The notes under the pieces: generated by a model | What the model was told of the DNA's origin: nothing | Database searches by the model: none | The model's input: only the letters and a program-made list of their open reading frames with translations | Translations under genes and position numbers: made by a program | Shown: positions 25,098 to 33,931 of the stretch, piece after piece | Position numbering within the stretch: position 1 is the stretch's first letter | Layout of the letters: every line of letters starts with the position of its first letter | Assembly (NCBI RefSeq): GCF_001494635.1 | Contig: NZ_LOJF01000012.1 | Coordinates: forward strand, 1-64,000 | Direction: 5' to 3' | Source: Tractidigestivibacter scatoligenes | GTDB taxonomy: Bacteria > Actinomycetota > Coriobacteriia > Coriobacteriales > Atopobiaceae | Length of the DNA stretch: 64,000 bases

Positions 25098-26297
25098 CTA
25101 GGACCCCGAGATCATTCGCCTGATTCCTTGGATATCGGAAATCTGCTCAAGTACCGCGAGGATGGCATCCGACTGGTAGTACTCCCCACGCCTCTTATTG
25201 CCCATGGGGCGAAGCATGCCGTACTCGCATGCCCTTCCCACGAGCGTCGACGCCGCGCGAGGGGAGATTGCGAGCTCGCGTGCGACAAACGCAATGTCTA
25301 CGACCGGCTGGCGGACAAGCAGAGGCGGCAGCTTCCGAATGCTCGAGCCCTGGCGCTCGTTCATGACCGAGTCCCACTCTTCGAGAATAGCATCCAACTC
25401 ACGAGAGGCTCGGTACCCCACTTGGCAGGAAAGCTCCAAGGCGTCGGCAAGCCGAGAAACAACGGTTGCTACGTCGCCCTGCTGGTAGCGTGTTATCGAT
25501 TCCATGTAGGCATCAACGTTGTGGAGGAGTCCCGCTGACACCGGCAGGGTTGCGTACTTTAGCACGCCCTCGTCACGAAGCACCTTGTGAATGAGCGCGC
25601 GACCGGTTCTGCCGTTGCCGTCGACAAACGGGTGGGTCGTCTCCAGTTGCGCATGGATAATTGCCGCCTTCGCCACCGAACCGACGTCTCCGCGCGCCGC
25701 GAACTCCGACAAATCCTCCAGGAGCCCCGGGACGCGCTCTGCCACCGGCGGAACGAAGGAGGCTCCATGCGGACTGTACGGCGTGCCTCCAATCCAGACC
25801 TGCTCGCTGCGTATCTCTCCCCCAAACGTTTGCCCCCCTCGGTTCATGAGGGCCTCGTGAATCGAGCAGATTCCCTCCGCCGAGATGCCATCGGGCAGGC
25901 TCAGCGCCCTGTTCATGGCGGCAATGTTGCCGGCTATGAGGCGAGCATTGGCCGGGGCACCGTCGGACAGCTCCGCCAGGGCGACATTGCGGGCGCTTGA
26001 GGTGAGTCTCTCGATCTGAGAGCTTGCCGACGACTCGCTCCGGAGAAGCAGGGTTGGCAGCTGGTATCCCCTGGCTCGCTGCTCGCCATCAAAGCGGGCG
26101 AGGAGGACGAGCACTTCCTGGATGCGCGTCTCGACCTCCGGAGGGAGGACGACCTCGCACCTCGCGATAAACGGAGGAACCGCTGCCTGGTAGGTGTTGT
26201 CAATCCTTCTGCGCATGGTCTTCGAGACACCCTCAAGCGCATCTGGATCGAAGTGCCAAGGCACCGTCTCGAATGTCACGCATGGCCAGCTGCTCAT
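25098..26297 (-). CDS. Fic family protein with C-terminal winged helix
   Basis: A 399-residue Fic-domain protein. The catalytic motif HPFVDGNGRTGR is intact at about residues 222-233, so AMP or UMP transfer to Tyr/Thr/Ser of a target is expected. An N-terminal S-S-Q-I-E motif near residues 92-96 matches the [S/T]xxxE inhibitory helix of class II (self-inhibited) Fic proteins. The C-terminal 80 residues (ELAISPRAASTLVGRACEYG) look like a winged helix, fitting DNA binding. The ATG at 26297 is chosen; no ideal ribosome site is seen and a TTG at 26330 is in frame. A 14-bp palindrome overlies its promoter. Confidence 0.88.
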   Translation of the reverse strand: MSSWPCVTFETVPWHFDPDALEGVSKTMRRRIDNTYQAAVPPFIARCEVVLPPEVETRIQEVLVLLARFDGEQRARGYQLPTLLLRSESSASSQIERLTSSARNVALAELSDGAPANARLIAGNIAAMNRALSLPDGISAEGICSIHEALMNRGGQTFGGEIRSEQVWIGGTPYSPHGASFVPPVAERVPGLLEDLSEFAARGDVGSVAKAAIIHAQLETTHPFVDGNGRTGRALIHKVLRDEGVLKYATLPVSAGLLHNVDAYMESITRYQQGDVATVVSRLADALELSCQVGYRASRELDAILEEWDSVMNERQGSSIRKLPPLLVRQPVVDIAFVARELAISPRAASTLVGRACEYGMLRPMGNKRRGEYYQSDAILAVLEQISDIQGIRRMISGS

Positions 26298-26331
26298 GTG
26301 GGAACCGCCACTCGCTTCTCCTTGGGACAAT

Positions 26332-26363
26332 TAACGGAAGTGAATTAATATTCACTTCCGTTA
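26332..26363. promoter_or_regulatory. perfect operator palindrome upstream of fic
   Basis: TAACGGAAGTGAAT and ATTCACTTCCGTTA flank TAAT, a 14-bp perfect inverted repeat. On the fic strand a -10-like TATACT at 26371-26366 directly precedes it, so it covers the expected transcription start. The Fic protein's own winged helix is a candidate ligand. Confidence 0.7.
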
Positions 26364-26467
26364 TCAGTATACAAAAGAAGCGAGTCACAAAACAGCAGGA
26401 CTTGATCCTTGAACTGCCACCGAACGTCCGTCGTGCCATACTGGGGCAAATGCAAAGGGAGGCACGC

Positions 26468-26713
26468 ATGACGAGAAGCACGAGCATTGCAGACACCACG
26501 CGCGAGGAGCGCATCCAGATCGTAGCCGAGGCGCTTGCCTGGGGCGACGACTGCGGTGATTGCTCGCTTGACGCCTGCGGCATCGACAAGTTCTACCAGC
26601 CCTACATTGACGGCGAGCTTGAGCTGGCGGAGCTCAACATGGCCCGCGCGAGCACGACCTACGTGCTGGGTGACGCGGACCGCGGAGAGCGTGGCACCAG
26701 CTGCGTCATGTAA
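26468..26713 (+). CDS. small protein, possibly VbhA-like, divergent from fic
   Basis: An 81-residue protein with GGGAGG upstream of the ATG. The segment TREERIQIVAEALAWG followed by a Cys-rich CGDCSLDACG and FYQPYIDGELELAELN vaguely recalls the helix-loop-GE helix pattern of VbhA-type Fic antitoxins. The inhibitory [S/T]xxxE motif is absent, however. It is divergent from the Fic gene and shares its upstream region. No confident family was recognised; the Fic connection is a guess from position and pattern. Confidence 0.55.
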   Translation: MTRSTSIADTTREERIQIVAEALAWGDDCGDCSLDACGIDKFYQPYIDGELELAELNMARASTTYVLGDADRGERGTSCVM

Positions 26714-26750
26714 GACAAACAGCACGCAATGCCAGTCGAGGAGAACAAGC

Positions 26751-27074
26751 ATGGAGCTAAGCGAGGCGCAACGACAGTCCGTCGCGATTCGCGCACGCTA
26801 TCATGAGCTTGAACGCCAGATCCACGGTTCCGAATGGACGGTCGAGGAGGACGCGCTCGCCTTTCTCACCGACGCGGGCCTAGTAGGGCGACTGATTATG
26901 GACGAGGAGGGTCGCTGGCCCTCATCCGGCGACGCCACCCTTCCCGCAAAGATCGGCGAGTGCGTGTGGTGGCTCGCGGTCCTGGCGGAGCGCACGGGGC
27001 TGAGCCTCGACGAGTGCGTGGGGGAATTCCTTGCCGAGAGGCAGCGCAGCCTAGGCATTGAGGATGCGTCATAG
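26751..27074 (+). CDS. small helical protein, weakly MazG-like
   Basis: A 107-residue acidic helical protein. GECVWWLAVLAERTGLSLDE resembles the last two helices of MazG-like nucleotide pyrophosphohydrolases (GDVLWYLA...LGLSLEE), but the metal-binding ExxE motif is not convincing. AGGAG stands before the ATG. It starts 37 bp after the preceding small gene and 24 bp before the AlkD-like gene, so the three are likely one operon. No function is assigned. Confidence 0.5.
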   Translation: MELSEAQRQSVAIRARYHELERQIHGSEWTVEEDALAFLTDAGLVGRLIMDEEGRWPSSGDATLPAKIGECVWWLAVLAERTGLSLDECVGEFLAERQRSLGIEDAS

Positions 27075-27098
27075 CGCAGCTTGCGGAGGGCGGTTCCC

Positions 27099-27803
27099 AT
27101 GCAGTGGGTCGAGGACAGGCTGCGCGAGCTAGCCGACAAGGACGGACAGTACCGGGAGTTCAACGCCCGAGTAGTTGCAACGGCGGACCCTGCAACCATG
27201 CTGGGCGTCCGGGTGCCCAAGCTACGCCGTCTTGCGCGGGAGGTCTCTCGCTCGGGCGACCGTGACGCGTTTCTCGCCGAGCTGCCCCACCGCTGGTACG
27301 AGGAGTACCTGGTTCACGCCTTTGTGCTTAACGAGACGAGCGAGGTCGCCGACGCGGTGCGCCTGTTGGATGCACTTCTCCCCTTTGTGGACAACTGGTG
27401 CGTGTGCGACGCGCTCAACCCACGCGCATTCCACAACGAAAAGGCCCTGGGCGGGCAACAGCAAGAGGTTCTGTTGCCTCTCGCCCAGCGTTGGATGGCC
27501 TCGGAACACACCTTCACCAGGCGCTTTGGCGTATCGATCCTCATGCGCGACCTTCTCGGCGAGGGTTTTCACCCCTCGCAGCTGCGCCTGGCCGTGGCCG
27601 CGGACAACGGCGAGTACTACGTGCGCATGATGATCGCCTGGTACCTGGCGGAGGCGCTCGTTCCCCATGAGGAGGACGCCCTGGAGGCCATTGCGTCGTC
27701 CGAGCTTGATCCGCAGCTTCGGCGCATGGCCATCCGCAAGGGAATCGAGAGCCTGCGCGTGCCCGCAGAGACCAAGGACGCGCTGCGCCGTCTGCGGAGG
27801 TAG
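27099..27803 (+). CDS. DNA alkylation repair protein, AlkD-like HEAT-repeat family
   Basis: A 234-residue all-helical protein of the AlkD family, whose HEAT-like repeats bind alkylated DNA and release 3- or 7-alkylated bases. The pattern MLGVRVPKLRRLAREVSR near residue 37, HRWYEEYLVHAFVL and the strongly conserved FVDNWCVCDAL near residue 107 are family-typical. The C-terminal YVRMMIAWYLAEAL is also conserved. The ATG at 27099 has GGAGGG eight bases before it. It lies at the end of a short plus-strand gene group. Confidence 0.85.
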   Translation: MQWVEDRLRELADKDGQYREFNARVVATADPATMLGVRVPKLRRLAREVSRSGDRDAFLAELPHRWYEEYLVHAFVLNETSEVADAVRLLDALLPFVDNWCVCDALNPRAFHNEKALGGQQQEVLLPLAQRWMASEHTFTRRFGVSILMRDLLGEGFHPSQLRLAVAADNGEYYVRMMIAWYLAEALVPHEEDALEAIASSELDPQLRRMAIRKGIESLRVPAETKDALRRLRR

Positions 27804-27832
27804 GTGCGGTATCTGCGCCGCCTGCGAACCGC

Positions 27833-27913
27833 GGAGAATATCGCTCTCTCTTAAAACTGGCACACCTCAACTGGGAAAACGCTGCGGCCGTTTCAGAGAA
27901 AGCGATATTCTCC
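27833..27913. repeat. R2 element, copy B
   Basis: An 81-bp element with GGAGAATATCGCTCTCTCTT at one end and GAGAAAGCGATATTCTCC at the other, two mismatches in the arms. The core AACTGGGAAAACG starts at offset 36, as in copy A. It begins 30 bp after the AlkD-like gene, within a 349-bp gap that otherwise holds only the hairpin at 28095. Confidence 0.75.
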
Positions 27914-28094
27914 GACTCTTGCCAGGGATAAGTCTGGCCCTCCCTGCCATTTTCCAGTGGATGAATCCGGCTCCCCGTAGTCTTTCCCGGGCTTCCGGCG
28001 TGACCTCGTGTTCAAAAATTGCGAAGGAGCGACACCGTAGGGTCACTTTTCTACGTACTAGCCGCGAACACCGCACCTCTGGCGCCAGCAAACA

Positions 28095-28119
28095 GCCCCG
28101 GGCCGCACGGACCCGGGGC
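28095..28119. terminator. hairpin between alkD-like and lipoprotein genes
   Basis: GCCCCGGG and CCCGGGGC around a 9-base loop. On the minus strand TGTTTGCT follows, so it could end the lipoprotein transcript, whose stop is 34 bp away. Confidence 0.5.
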
Positions 28120-28152
28120 CAACCCCCAACGCAAGCACGCGGCGAACGCACA

Positions 28153-29019
28153 CTAGAAGGCAAACGGATACTCGCCCAGCGTGTCGTACGTATCGTCATC
28201 GTAGACCTCGATAACGCCCTCGACGTTCACCAGCTGGTCAAGGCTCGCAACGTCATTGTCGCTAAACCACATGAAGCACTCGGCGTACTTCCCGGGCTGA
28301 ATTGTTTCTACCAGCCCAGGATCCACCATCTTGCCGTCAACCGAGAACGTTCCGTACTGGGCGATGGCGGTGACGGACTTGTCGGACTTGTTCGTGATCT
28401 TGAGCGTATAGCCCGGATCGCCAGCCCAGTCGGCCTTCTTGTCGACAATCTCAATCGTGCAGATGTCATCGTCGGCAATGGTCAGCCCAATGGGAACAAC
28501 AGCCTCTTCGCCACCGTCAACCACCGTGGTCCCGTTATCCGTACTCGTTGGCGTTTCGGTACCGCCCGTGGTGGCGCCACCGCTGGTCGCCGCGGCGCCG
28601 CTCGAACCAGCACCACCCGAGCTCGCGGCCACCGTTCCCTTCTCGAATTGCATCTTTGTGCCGTCCGACTCCAGGGTCAGGACGCCATTGTCGAGCTTGG
28701 CAGGAACGCTCTGCCCCTCGATGGTGAACGTGGCCTCAGAGGCGCTCTTTGCCTCCCAGGTACCAGACATCTCCTCGCCCATTACGTTCATCGAGAAGGT
28801 CTTGTCCTCCTTGACGCTCATCGTAACACTCAGGCCCATGTCCTCCATGAGCTTGATGTCATCGGCGCTGGTAGCCTCGCCGTTCTCCTCCATGCCCACG
28901 AGCTTCCAGTCGCCAACGTAGTTCTTGGCCGCGTCTCCGCCGCCCGCGCAGCCCGCCAGCACGAGGCAGAGCGCGAACACCGACGCCAGCATGGCCACCC
29001 ATTTCTTCCTGATACTCAC
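28153..29019 (-). CDS. secreted lipoprotein, DUF5105-like layout
   Basis: A 288-residue lipoprotein: charged start SIRKKW, hydrophobic core and lipobox LAGC near residue 22, so it is anchored on the outer face of the membrane. The mature part has a lipocalin-like region with paired strands (residues 30-115), a Gly/Ser/Thr-rich linker near residues 130-165, and a second domain with TLKITNKSDKSVTA typical of extracytoplasmic Ig-like domains. The start is a GTG; 29019 and 29025 are equally possible, both after AGAAGGGA. No partner is evident, and the family assignment is tentative. Confidence 0.7.
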   Translation of the reverse strand: MSIRKKWVAMLASVFALCLVLAGCAGGGDAAKNYVGDWKLVGMEENGEATSADDIKLMEDMGLSVTMSVKEDKTFSMNVMGEEMSGTWEAKSASEATFTIEGQSVPAKLDNGVLTLESDGTKMQFEKGTVAASSGGAGSSGAAATSGGATTGGTETPTSTDNGTTVVDGGEEAVVPIGLTIADDDICTIEIVDKKADWAGDPGYTLKITNKSDKSVTAIAQYGTFSVDGKMVDPGLVETIQPGKYAECFMWFSDNDVASLDQLVNVEGVIEVYDDDTYDTLGEYPFAF

Positions 29020-29081
29020 TTCCACCACTTCCCTTCTGCTCTCCAATGGCGCCGTGCACCACAACTCCCCAAGCCAGATTC

Positions 29082-29816
29082 CTATGCGCCCATGGCCCCG
29101 CCGCAGTACTCGCAGCGGCCGTTGGCGTCCGGGATGGTCGTCGCGCCGCAGAACGGGCAGGTACGCGCCGTCTTTGGCGCCGAGGCGGCAGCGACCTTCT
29201 CGCGCTCGCTCTCGCGCAGCTGCGTGAGGGCATCGCGAATCTCGCCCGCCTGCCGCTCTGCCTCGCGGAACTCCACCGAGTTGCGCTCCTCGATCCGGTA
29301 GTCGTTCACCTTGAACGTGATCGAGTCGTAGTAGGGGACGTTCACGTGAATGGTCACGTAGACGTCGTAGTCGATGTCGTAGCGAGGCGGGTCGTAGCTG
29401 TGCTGCTCGCCGTCCTTGTCCTTCCAGTGAAGCTCGGTGCGGCTCTCGCGCGTCTCGGTGTCACAGCCCGTGACCTGCGAGAAGTCCAGCACGTCCGGGT
29501 TCGCGTCACGCCAGCGCGAGACCGAGGTCACCAGGAAGCGGCCGGCGTCCTCGTCCAGGAGCACCTTGGTGTCGCAGCCCAGCGTGCGCGTGACGTTGAA
29601 GGCGTCCACGCGCGCCTTGTTGGCCTCGCGCCAGTCGAGCTGCTCGCGGATCTGGTCGACCGTCGAGCGGCGCCTGTCGCTGAAGAACGGCGAGAGCTTA
29701 TTGGCACACTCCTTGCAGAGGTTGCCGTCCTCGAGCTTGCGGTTGCCGAGAAGCCCAATCTCTCCGCCGCAGATGCTGCAGGTCTTCTTCTCGAACATCT
29801 TTCCGAACAGTCCCAT
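29082..29816 (-). CDS. DUF4428 protein with C-terminal zinc ribbon
   Basis: A 244-residue cytoplasmic protein. The N-terminal DUF4428 zinc finger reads CSICGGEIGLLGNRKL then CKECANKLSP at residues 12-45. A middle beta-rich domain follows, and a second four-Cys ribbon, CPFCGATTIPDANGRCEYCG, ends the protein. GGAAAGGAG precedes the ATG at 29816. DUF4428 proteins are often near SPFH/virion-core-like proteins; here one lies 4 kb away at 34133. It is upstream of the lipoprotein gene on the same strand. The molecular role is unknown. Confidence 0.8.
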   Translation of the reverse strand: MGLFGKMFEKKTCSICGGEIGLLGNRKLEDGNLCKECANKLSPFFSDRRRSTVDQIREQLDWREANKARVDAFNVTRTLGCDTKVLLDEDAGRFLVTSVSRWRDANPDVLDFSQVTGCDTETRESRTELHWKDKDGEQHSYDPPRYDIDYDVYVTIHVNVPYYDSITFKVNDYRIEERNSVEFREAERQAGEIRDALTQLRESEREKVAAASAPKTARTCPFCGATTIPDANGRCEYCGGAMGA

Positions 29817-29953
29817 GGTCGCCTCTCCTTTCCACCTCTCACGATTGCCTGCGTCCCCAACACCCGTCACCACAGATTGTGTCGCGAGCCCTCCGCGCAC
29901 AGAAGTGCCCCGCGGCCCATCCGGAACCGCGGGGCATGATGCGACGTCCAAAA

Positions 29954-29982
29954 TGAGACAAAGGGACTGTCCCCTTGTCTCA
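29954..29982. repeat. R1 palindrome, copy 3
   Basis: TGAGACAAAGGGACTGTCCC and the near-perfect remainder of the palindrome (one mismatch). Its last three bases are the TGA stop codon of the response-regulator gene on the minus strand, so the repeat abuts or created that gene's end. Confidence 0.9.
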
Positions 29983-30594
29983 CATCCCGGGGACGATGAG
30001 GCCGTTGGAGACGGCGTGCACCGCCAGGCGCAGGATGTTGTCGTAACCGGTCTTGGCGAGAATCTCCGAGATGTGCCGCTTGACCGTTCCCTCGCTGAGG
30101 TAGAGTTCCGCGGCTATTTCCTTTCTCGTCTTTGACTCGCACACCAGGCGAAGGATGTCTATCTCCACCGGGGTAAGCTCCACGCCGTCGGGGATGATTC
30201 GCTGCTTGGAGAGCGGGAACGTGGAGTAGCCCTCCATGGTCGAGCGAATGATGCCGAGAAGTTCGCCCGTCCCAACGTTCTTGTAGACGAAGCTGTCCAC
30301 GCCCGCCTCGCGCGCACGCTCGACAAACGTAATCTCGGGAAGCCCCGTCATCACAACCACCCGAACGTCAGGCAACTCCTCCTTGATGAGGCGCGCCGCC
30401 ACGATGCCACTCGAATCGTTCTCGGTGCACACGTCGAGAAGCGCGCAGGTAGCGCCGGCGCGTCGCGTTGCCTCCAGGGCATCCGCGGCATTGGCGAGAG
30501 ACGCCACAACCTCCATGTCCTGCTGCGCGTTGATGGTGCAGGCAAGCGAGTCCCGAAGCATCGCCTGGTCCTCTACAAGCACGATGCGGATCAT
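29980..30594 (-). CDS. NarL/LuxR-type response regulator
   Basis: A 204-residue response regulator. The receiver carries VEDQ at residues 7-10, the phospho-acceptor Asp in CALLDVCTEND near residue 54 and Lys in VYKNVGTGE near residue 104. The HTH starts LTPVEIDILRLVCESKTRKE and contains VKRHISEILAKTGYDN. Its ATG overlaps the kinase stop (ATGA). It is the last gene of a three-gene sensory operon read leftward. The stop codon lies inside an R1 palindrome. Confidence 0.9.
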   Translation of the reverse strand: MIRIVLVEDQAMLRDSLACTINAQQDMEVVASLANAADALEATRRAGATCALLDVCTENDSSGIVAARLIKEELPDVRVVVMTGLPEITFVERAREAGVDSFVYKNVGTGELLGIIRSTMEGYSTFPLSKQRIIPDGVELTPVEIDILRLVCESKTRKEIAAELYLSEGTVKRHISEILAKTGYDNILRLAVHAVSNGLIVPGM

Positions 30595-32102
30595 GCGCGC
30601 CCCCTTTCATCCTGGGTTTCTGAGGTGAATGCCTGGTCCTCTGAGCCGAGCGCGCCGGCCCACGCCTCCGATACCGTGCCATCTTCACTCGCCGGCAACA
30701 CGACCTCGACGGAGAAGGGTGGCCCAGCGCTCACGTCAAACGAGGCGCCCACAGCCGCGGCAATCCGCCGCATGCCGGGAATGCCCGTGCCCTCGACAAT
30801 TTCCTCTGGCACACAGCCGTCGTTGGTCACACTCAACGCCACCGCACCGCCAGGGCCTCGACAGACTCTCACGTCCACGCGGCGCGCCTGGGCGTGCTTC
30901 GCGGCGTTGGTCACCGCCTCGAGGACTATCTCCGCAAACGCGCGGGCCACCGTCTCGTCCGACGGAAGCTCGCCCACCACCCGAACCTCCACGCCCACAA
31001 GCGAGAAGGCGCTGCAGATGGACTCCAGGCCAGCACTTGCGGCAGGCAGGTCCGTCTCGGCAAGGTCATCCACGATGCTGTTGAGAAGCCCCGTGACCTG
31101 CTTAAGCGTCCGCGGGTCGTCGCGGTCGTCCTCGAGGAAGCGATGGAGTATCGAGAGGCGCGAGCCGATGGTGTCGTGCACGCGCGCCTTCATGCGCATG
31201 ATTGCCTCGGCCTCGGCCACCTTGCGGACCTGCTGCATCGACGCGCGCAGCTCCTCGTTCGCCGCCTCCAGGAGCCGGTTGACGCTCTCCAAACGCGCGT
31301 TGATCGCCACCTCCTCGGTCACGTCGAGCGCCATGATGCGTCTGCAGCGACGCTTTCGCAGCACCACCGTATCGCGCACAAAGAGGCGGGCCGTCTGAGA
31401 GTCAGTCTCAATGATCAGACGGTCATGGTCCACCTCCCTGGCATGGGACTCGAGCCGCCCCCACAGTCCACGGGCTTCCGCAAGGTCCGTCGCAAGACCC
31501 AACGACGTGAGGCTCCCACGCATGGCGTCGTTCATGAAGAGAACCTCGCCACGCTCGCTTACCCACATCACGCCCTCGGGCAGGGCGTCCAGGGCATCTA
31601 CGAGCGAGAGGCGCGAGACCGAGGTCTTGCTGTCGCGAACGTCAAGTGCCAGCAATGCAAGGACGCGCGCCGCGAAGAACGAGACGTCTGCGATCAGGAG
31701 CAGCGAGGAGCCCTCCCCCATTGCCGCGATGACCGGCGGTGTACAGCAGGCGAGAAGCGCCACCTCCGCCGCCATCCAGGGACGACGCAGGCGAATGGCA
31801 CACACGCCTCCCAGCACGGCGGTAAGGGCGTTTGCCCAGAGCAGCACCTCCACGCCAAGGAGCATGGGATGCAGCCACAGAAGGATGGCGCCTTGGTTCT
31901 CCAGCGCTGAATTCGACACAGCGCAGACAAAGAGCAGGTGGATGGCGAGCATGACCTCATACCAAACGCGAAGCCAACGCAATCTGCCGTCCTGTTGTAC
32001 CGAGGCATAGCACGCGTGGACGGTCTGACCAGCGGTGAGAAGGTAGGAGATCCCACAGATAACCATGAGCGTCGAGGCCCTCATCGAGAAGAGATGGTTC
32101 AC
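30591..32102 (-). CDS. membrane sensor histidine kinase
   Basis: A 503-residue kinase. Five or six hydrophobic helices occupy residues 5-165, followed by a PAS-like region (ALDALPEGVMWVSERGEVLF near 190) and a coiled coil. The dimerisation box KARVHDTIGSRLSILHRFL near residue 315 provides the phospho-His. The ATPase domain shows LEAVTNAAKHAQARR, and the G box is reduced to EGTGIPGMRRI. The GTG start overlaps the preceding gene's stop (GTGA), so translation of all three operon genes is coupled. The signal is unknown. Confidence 0.85.
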   Translation of the reverse strand: MNHLFSMRASTLMVICGISYLLTAGQTVHACYASVQQDGRLRWLRVWYEVMLAIHLLFVCAVSNSALENQGAILLWLHPMLLGVEVLLWANALTAVLGGVCAIRLRRPWMAAEVALLACCTPPVIAAMGEGSSLLLIADVSFFAARVLALLALDVRDSKTSVSRLSLVDALDALPEGVMWVSERGEVLFMNDAMRGSLTSLGLATDLAEARGLWGRLESHAREVDHDRLIIETDSQTARLFVRDTVVLRKRRCRRIMALDVTEEVAINARLESVNRLLEAANEELRASMQQVRKVAEAEAIMRMKARVHDTIGSRLSILHRFLEDDRDDPRTLKQVTGLLNSIVDDLAETDLPAASAGLESICSAFSLVGVEVRVVGELPSDETVARAFAEIVLEAVTNAAKHAQARRVDVRVCRGPGGAVALSVTNDGCVPEEIVEGTGIPGMRRIAAAVGASFDVSAGPPFSVEVVLPASEDGTVSEAWAGALGSEDQAFTSETQDERGRA

Positions 32103-33931
32103 TTGTCCCCGCCTCCTCCCCGCGCAGCATCTCCCACAGGCATGCGAATCGCTGCGTTGAGCGAGGTTGGGGACAGCTCAAGGGAGAGGGTGCCGCGGGA
32201 ACCCTTGAGGTCTTCTCGCAGGCTCGCCGCTGCGGCCTCCAAACGCGCCGCGTCCATCTGTGCCACGTCCAGTGCCGCCCGCATCTCAACGTGCCTCTCG
32301 TCACCGCTCACAAAGAGCATGAGAATCGGGTCGACAGCAAAGAGCGCAACGGAGGCCACGTCGTACAGGCAGTCGTAGAGCACGCTCACCACCGCGGAGG
32401 GAAGCTCGCCATCCAAGTTCACCACTGCCGCACAGTCAACGCCAATGGAGCGCAGGTCAGATGCCGTCTCGTTAAAGACGAGCTGCAGGCGGTCGCGGTC
32501 GAACTCGGGATTGCTCCTCTCGGAGAGGACCAGGGCACCCTTGCGCTTGCAATAGGCCACGAGGAGCTTGACCTCGGTGAGCATGTCCCGCCTTTGCGCA
32601 CGCTCATCCGCCTCGCTCCCCTTTGGCAGCGCAGCGAGAAGCTCACGCATGTGGCTCACCTTGTCCGAGATGGACCCTTCAATACTGCTGAGCAGGCGTT
32701 CCTCGCTCTCGAGGCGCCACAGCTCGCGACGGACGCCGCTCTCGTGCCGAAGGACCTCGTTGCTTCTCCGCAGGCGCTCCTGACGCGCGGTAAGAACGCG
32801 GCGCCGCTCGTCCAGGAGGGCCACGTCCTCGCCGAGAAGCGCCGCCCCGCCACTCACCCCGTAGACCTTGAAGAGCGTGTGCGGAATGGCGGAGGTCCTG
32901 AACCTCGTGACCCTGTCATGCGTCCGTGACTGGGCGACTCGTAACGTGAGGTCGAAGACGGGAGCAGGCACCGGACCGGCCGAATTGGTGGCAAAGGCAA
33001 CCGAGCCGTCTCGGTCGACGACTTTGAGGTCGAGGGGAAGGCGCGAGAAGGCCTCGCCATACCACGAGTACGACGGCAGGAGGCCAAGATCTAGCGCAAG
33101 CTCCAGAAGCATCACCACTATGAGGGAGTAGTTGAGGGAGAAGTTCGTCTTGATGGCAAGCTCGTTGCGCAGCGCGTACATGAGGCAGTAGGCAACAAAG
33201 GGAACTGCCGTCATGACGAGAAGTGCGATGACGCCGTGCAGCCGCCGACGCGACGCGGCAAAGAGAAGAGCAAAGAAGCCCAGGTACTCCGCAGCATAGA
33301 CCGCCACCGCAAGCCAGTAGCCCCAGTTGTAGATGTAGGCCTCCTGCCAGTCTGACCTCGAGATGTCAACAGAGAAGACCTGCAGGTGCATGCCGTTGGT
33401 GAGCACCAAGGCAATGATTGCGGCGCTTGTCGCCCAGGCAACCCGTCGCAGGAATACAGCCCAGGGCCTGGCATCCAGAGCCGCCGCGCGCAGAGCGCAC
33501 AGCAGGCAGAGCAATGGAATGAACGTCATGGGCACGTAGTAGAGGTACCAGAGAAAAGCAATGAGCTGAGGGCTATTGATGGGACACCGATACTTGATGA
33601 GCACGTCGAGCATCCATAGGCCAACGAGCAGCGCCACGCCCTTGAGGCAGTGGCGAATCTGCGCGTCCGAGCACCGCATGTGGACAGAGAAGCCCCAGAG
33701 CGCTGCTGCCGGAGCCATGAGAATCATGAATCCCGAGGTGGCAGATGGCCCCACGCTGTAGGAATCCGGCGGTCGGAAGGGAGACCAGCGCAGGAGCATG
33801 GCGCTGCCCGGCTTGGGCGAGGGCATGCTGCCAAACACCTGCATGGCGAGGAGGGCCAGGCACAGGAGGACCCCTCCGGCGCATGCGCCGGCGATAACCT
33901 TTCGCGCAAACGTGTCATCAGACCTGCTCAC
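32099..33931 (-). CDS. 7TM sensor protein with degenerate kinase-like C-terminus
   Basis: A 610-residue protein with one N-terminal helix, then about seven helices (residues 65-300) resembling the 7TM input domain of histidine kinases, then a PAS-like segment and a long coiled coil. No normal H box or N/G boxes are present; instead there is DMLTEVKLLVAYCKRKGALV, a segment found in a group of 7TM signalling proteins with atypical ATPase domains. It could act as a receptor for the kinase encoded immediately downstream. GTG at 33931 is chosen because GGGAGGGGGC precedes it; the frame is open to 34060. Confidence 0.75.
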   Translation of the reverse strand: MSRSDDTFARKVIAGACAGGVLLCLALLAMQVFGSMPSPKPGSAMLLRWSPFRPPDSYSVGPSATSGFMILMAPAAALWGFSVHMRCSDAQIRHCLKGVALLVGLWMLDVLIKYRCPINSPQLIAFLWYLYYVPMTFIPLLCLLCALRAAALDARPWAVFLRRVAWATSAAIIALVLTNGMHLQVFSVDISRSDWQEAYIYNWGYWLAVAVYAAEYLGFFALLFAASRRRLHGVIALLVMTAVPFVAYCLMYALRNELAIKTNFSLNYSLIVVMLLELALDLGLLPSYSWYGEAFSRLPLDLKVVDRDGSVAFATNSAGPVPAPVFDLTLRVAQSRTHDRVTRFRTSAIPHTLFKVYGVSGGAALLGEDVALLDERRRVLTARQERLRRSNEVLRHESGVRRELWRLESEERLLSSIEGSISDKVSHMRELLAALPKGSEADERAQRRDMLTEVKLLVAYCKRKGALVLSERSNPEFDRDRLQLVFNETASDLRSIGVDCAAVVNLDGELPSAVVSVLYDCLYDVASVALFAVDPILMLFVSGDERHVEMRAALDVAQMDAARLEAAAASLREDLKGSRGTLSLELSPTSLNAAIRMPVGDAARGGGGDK

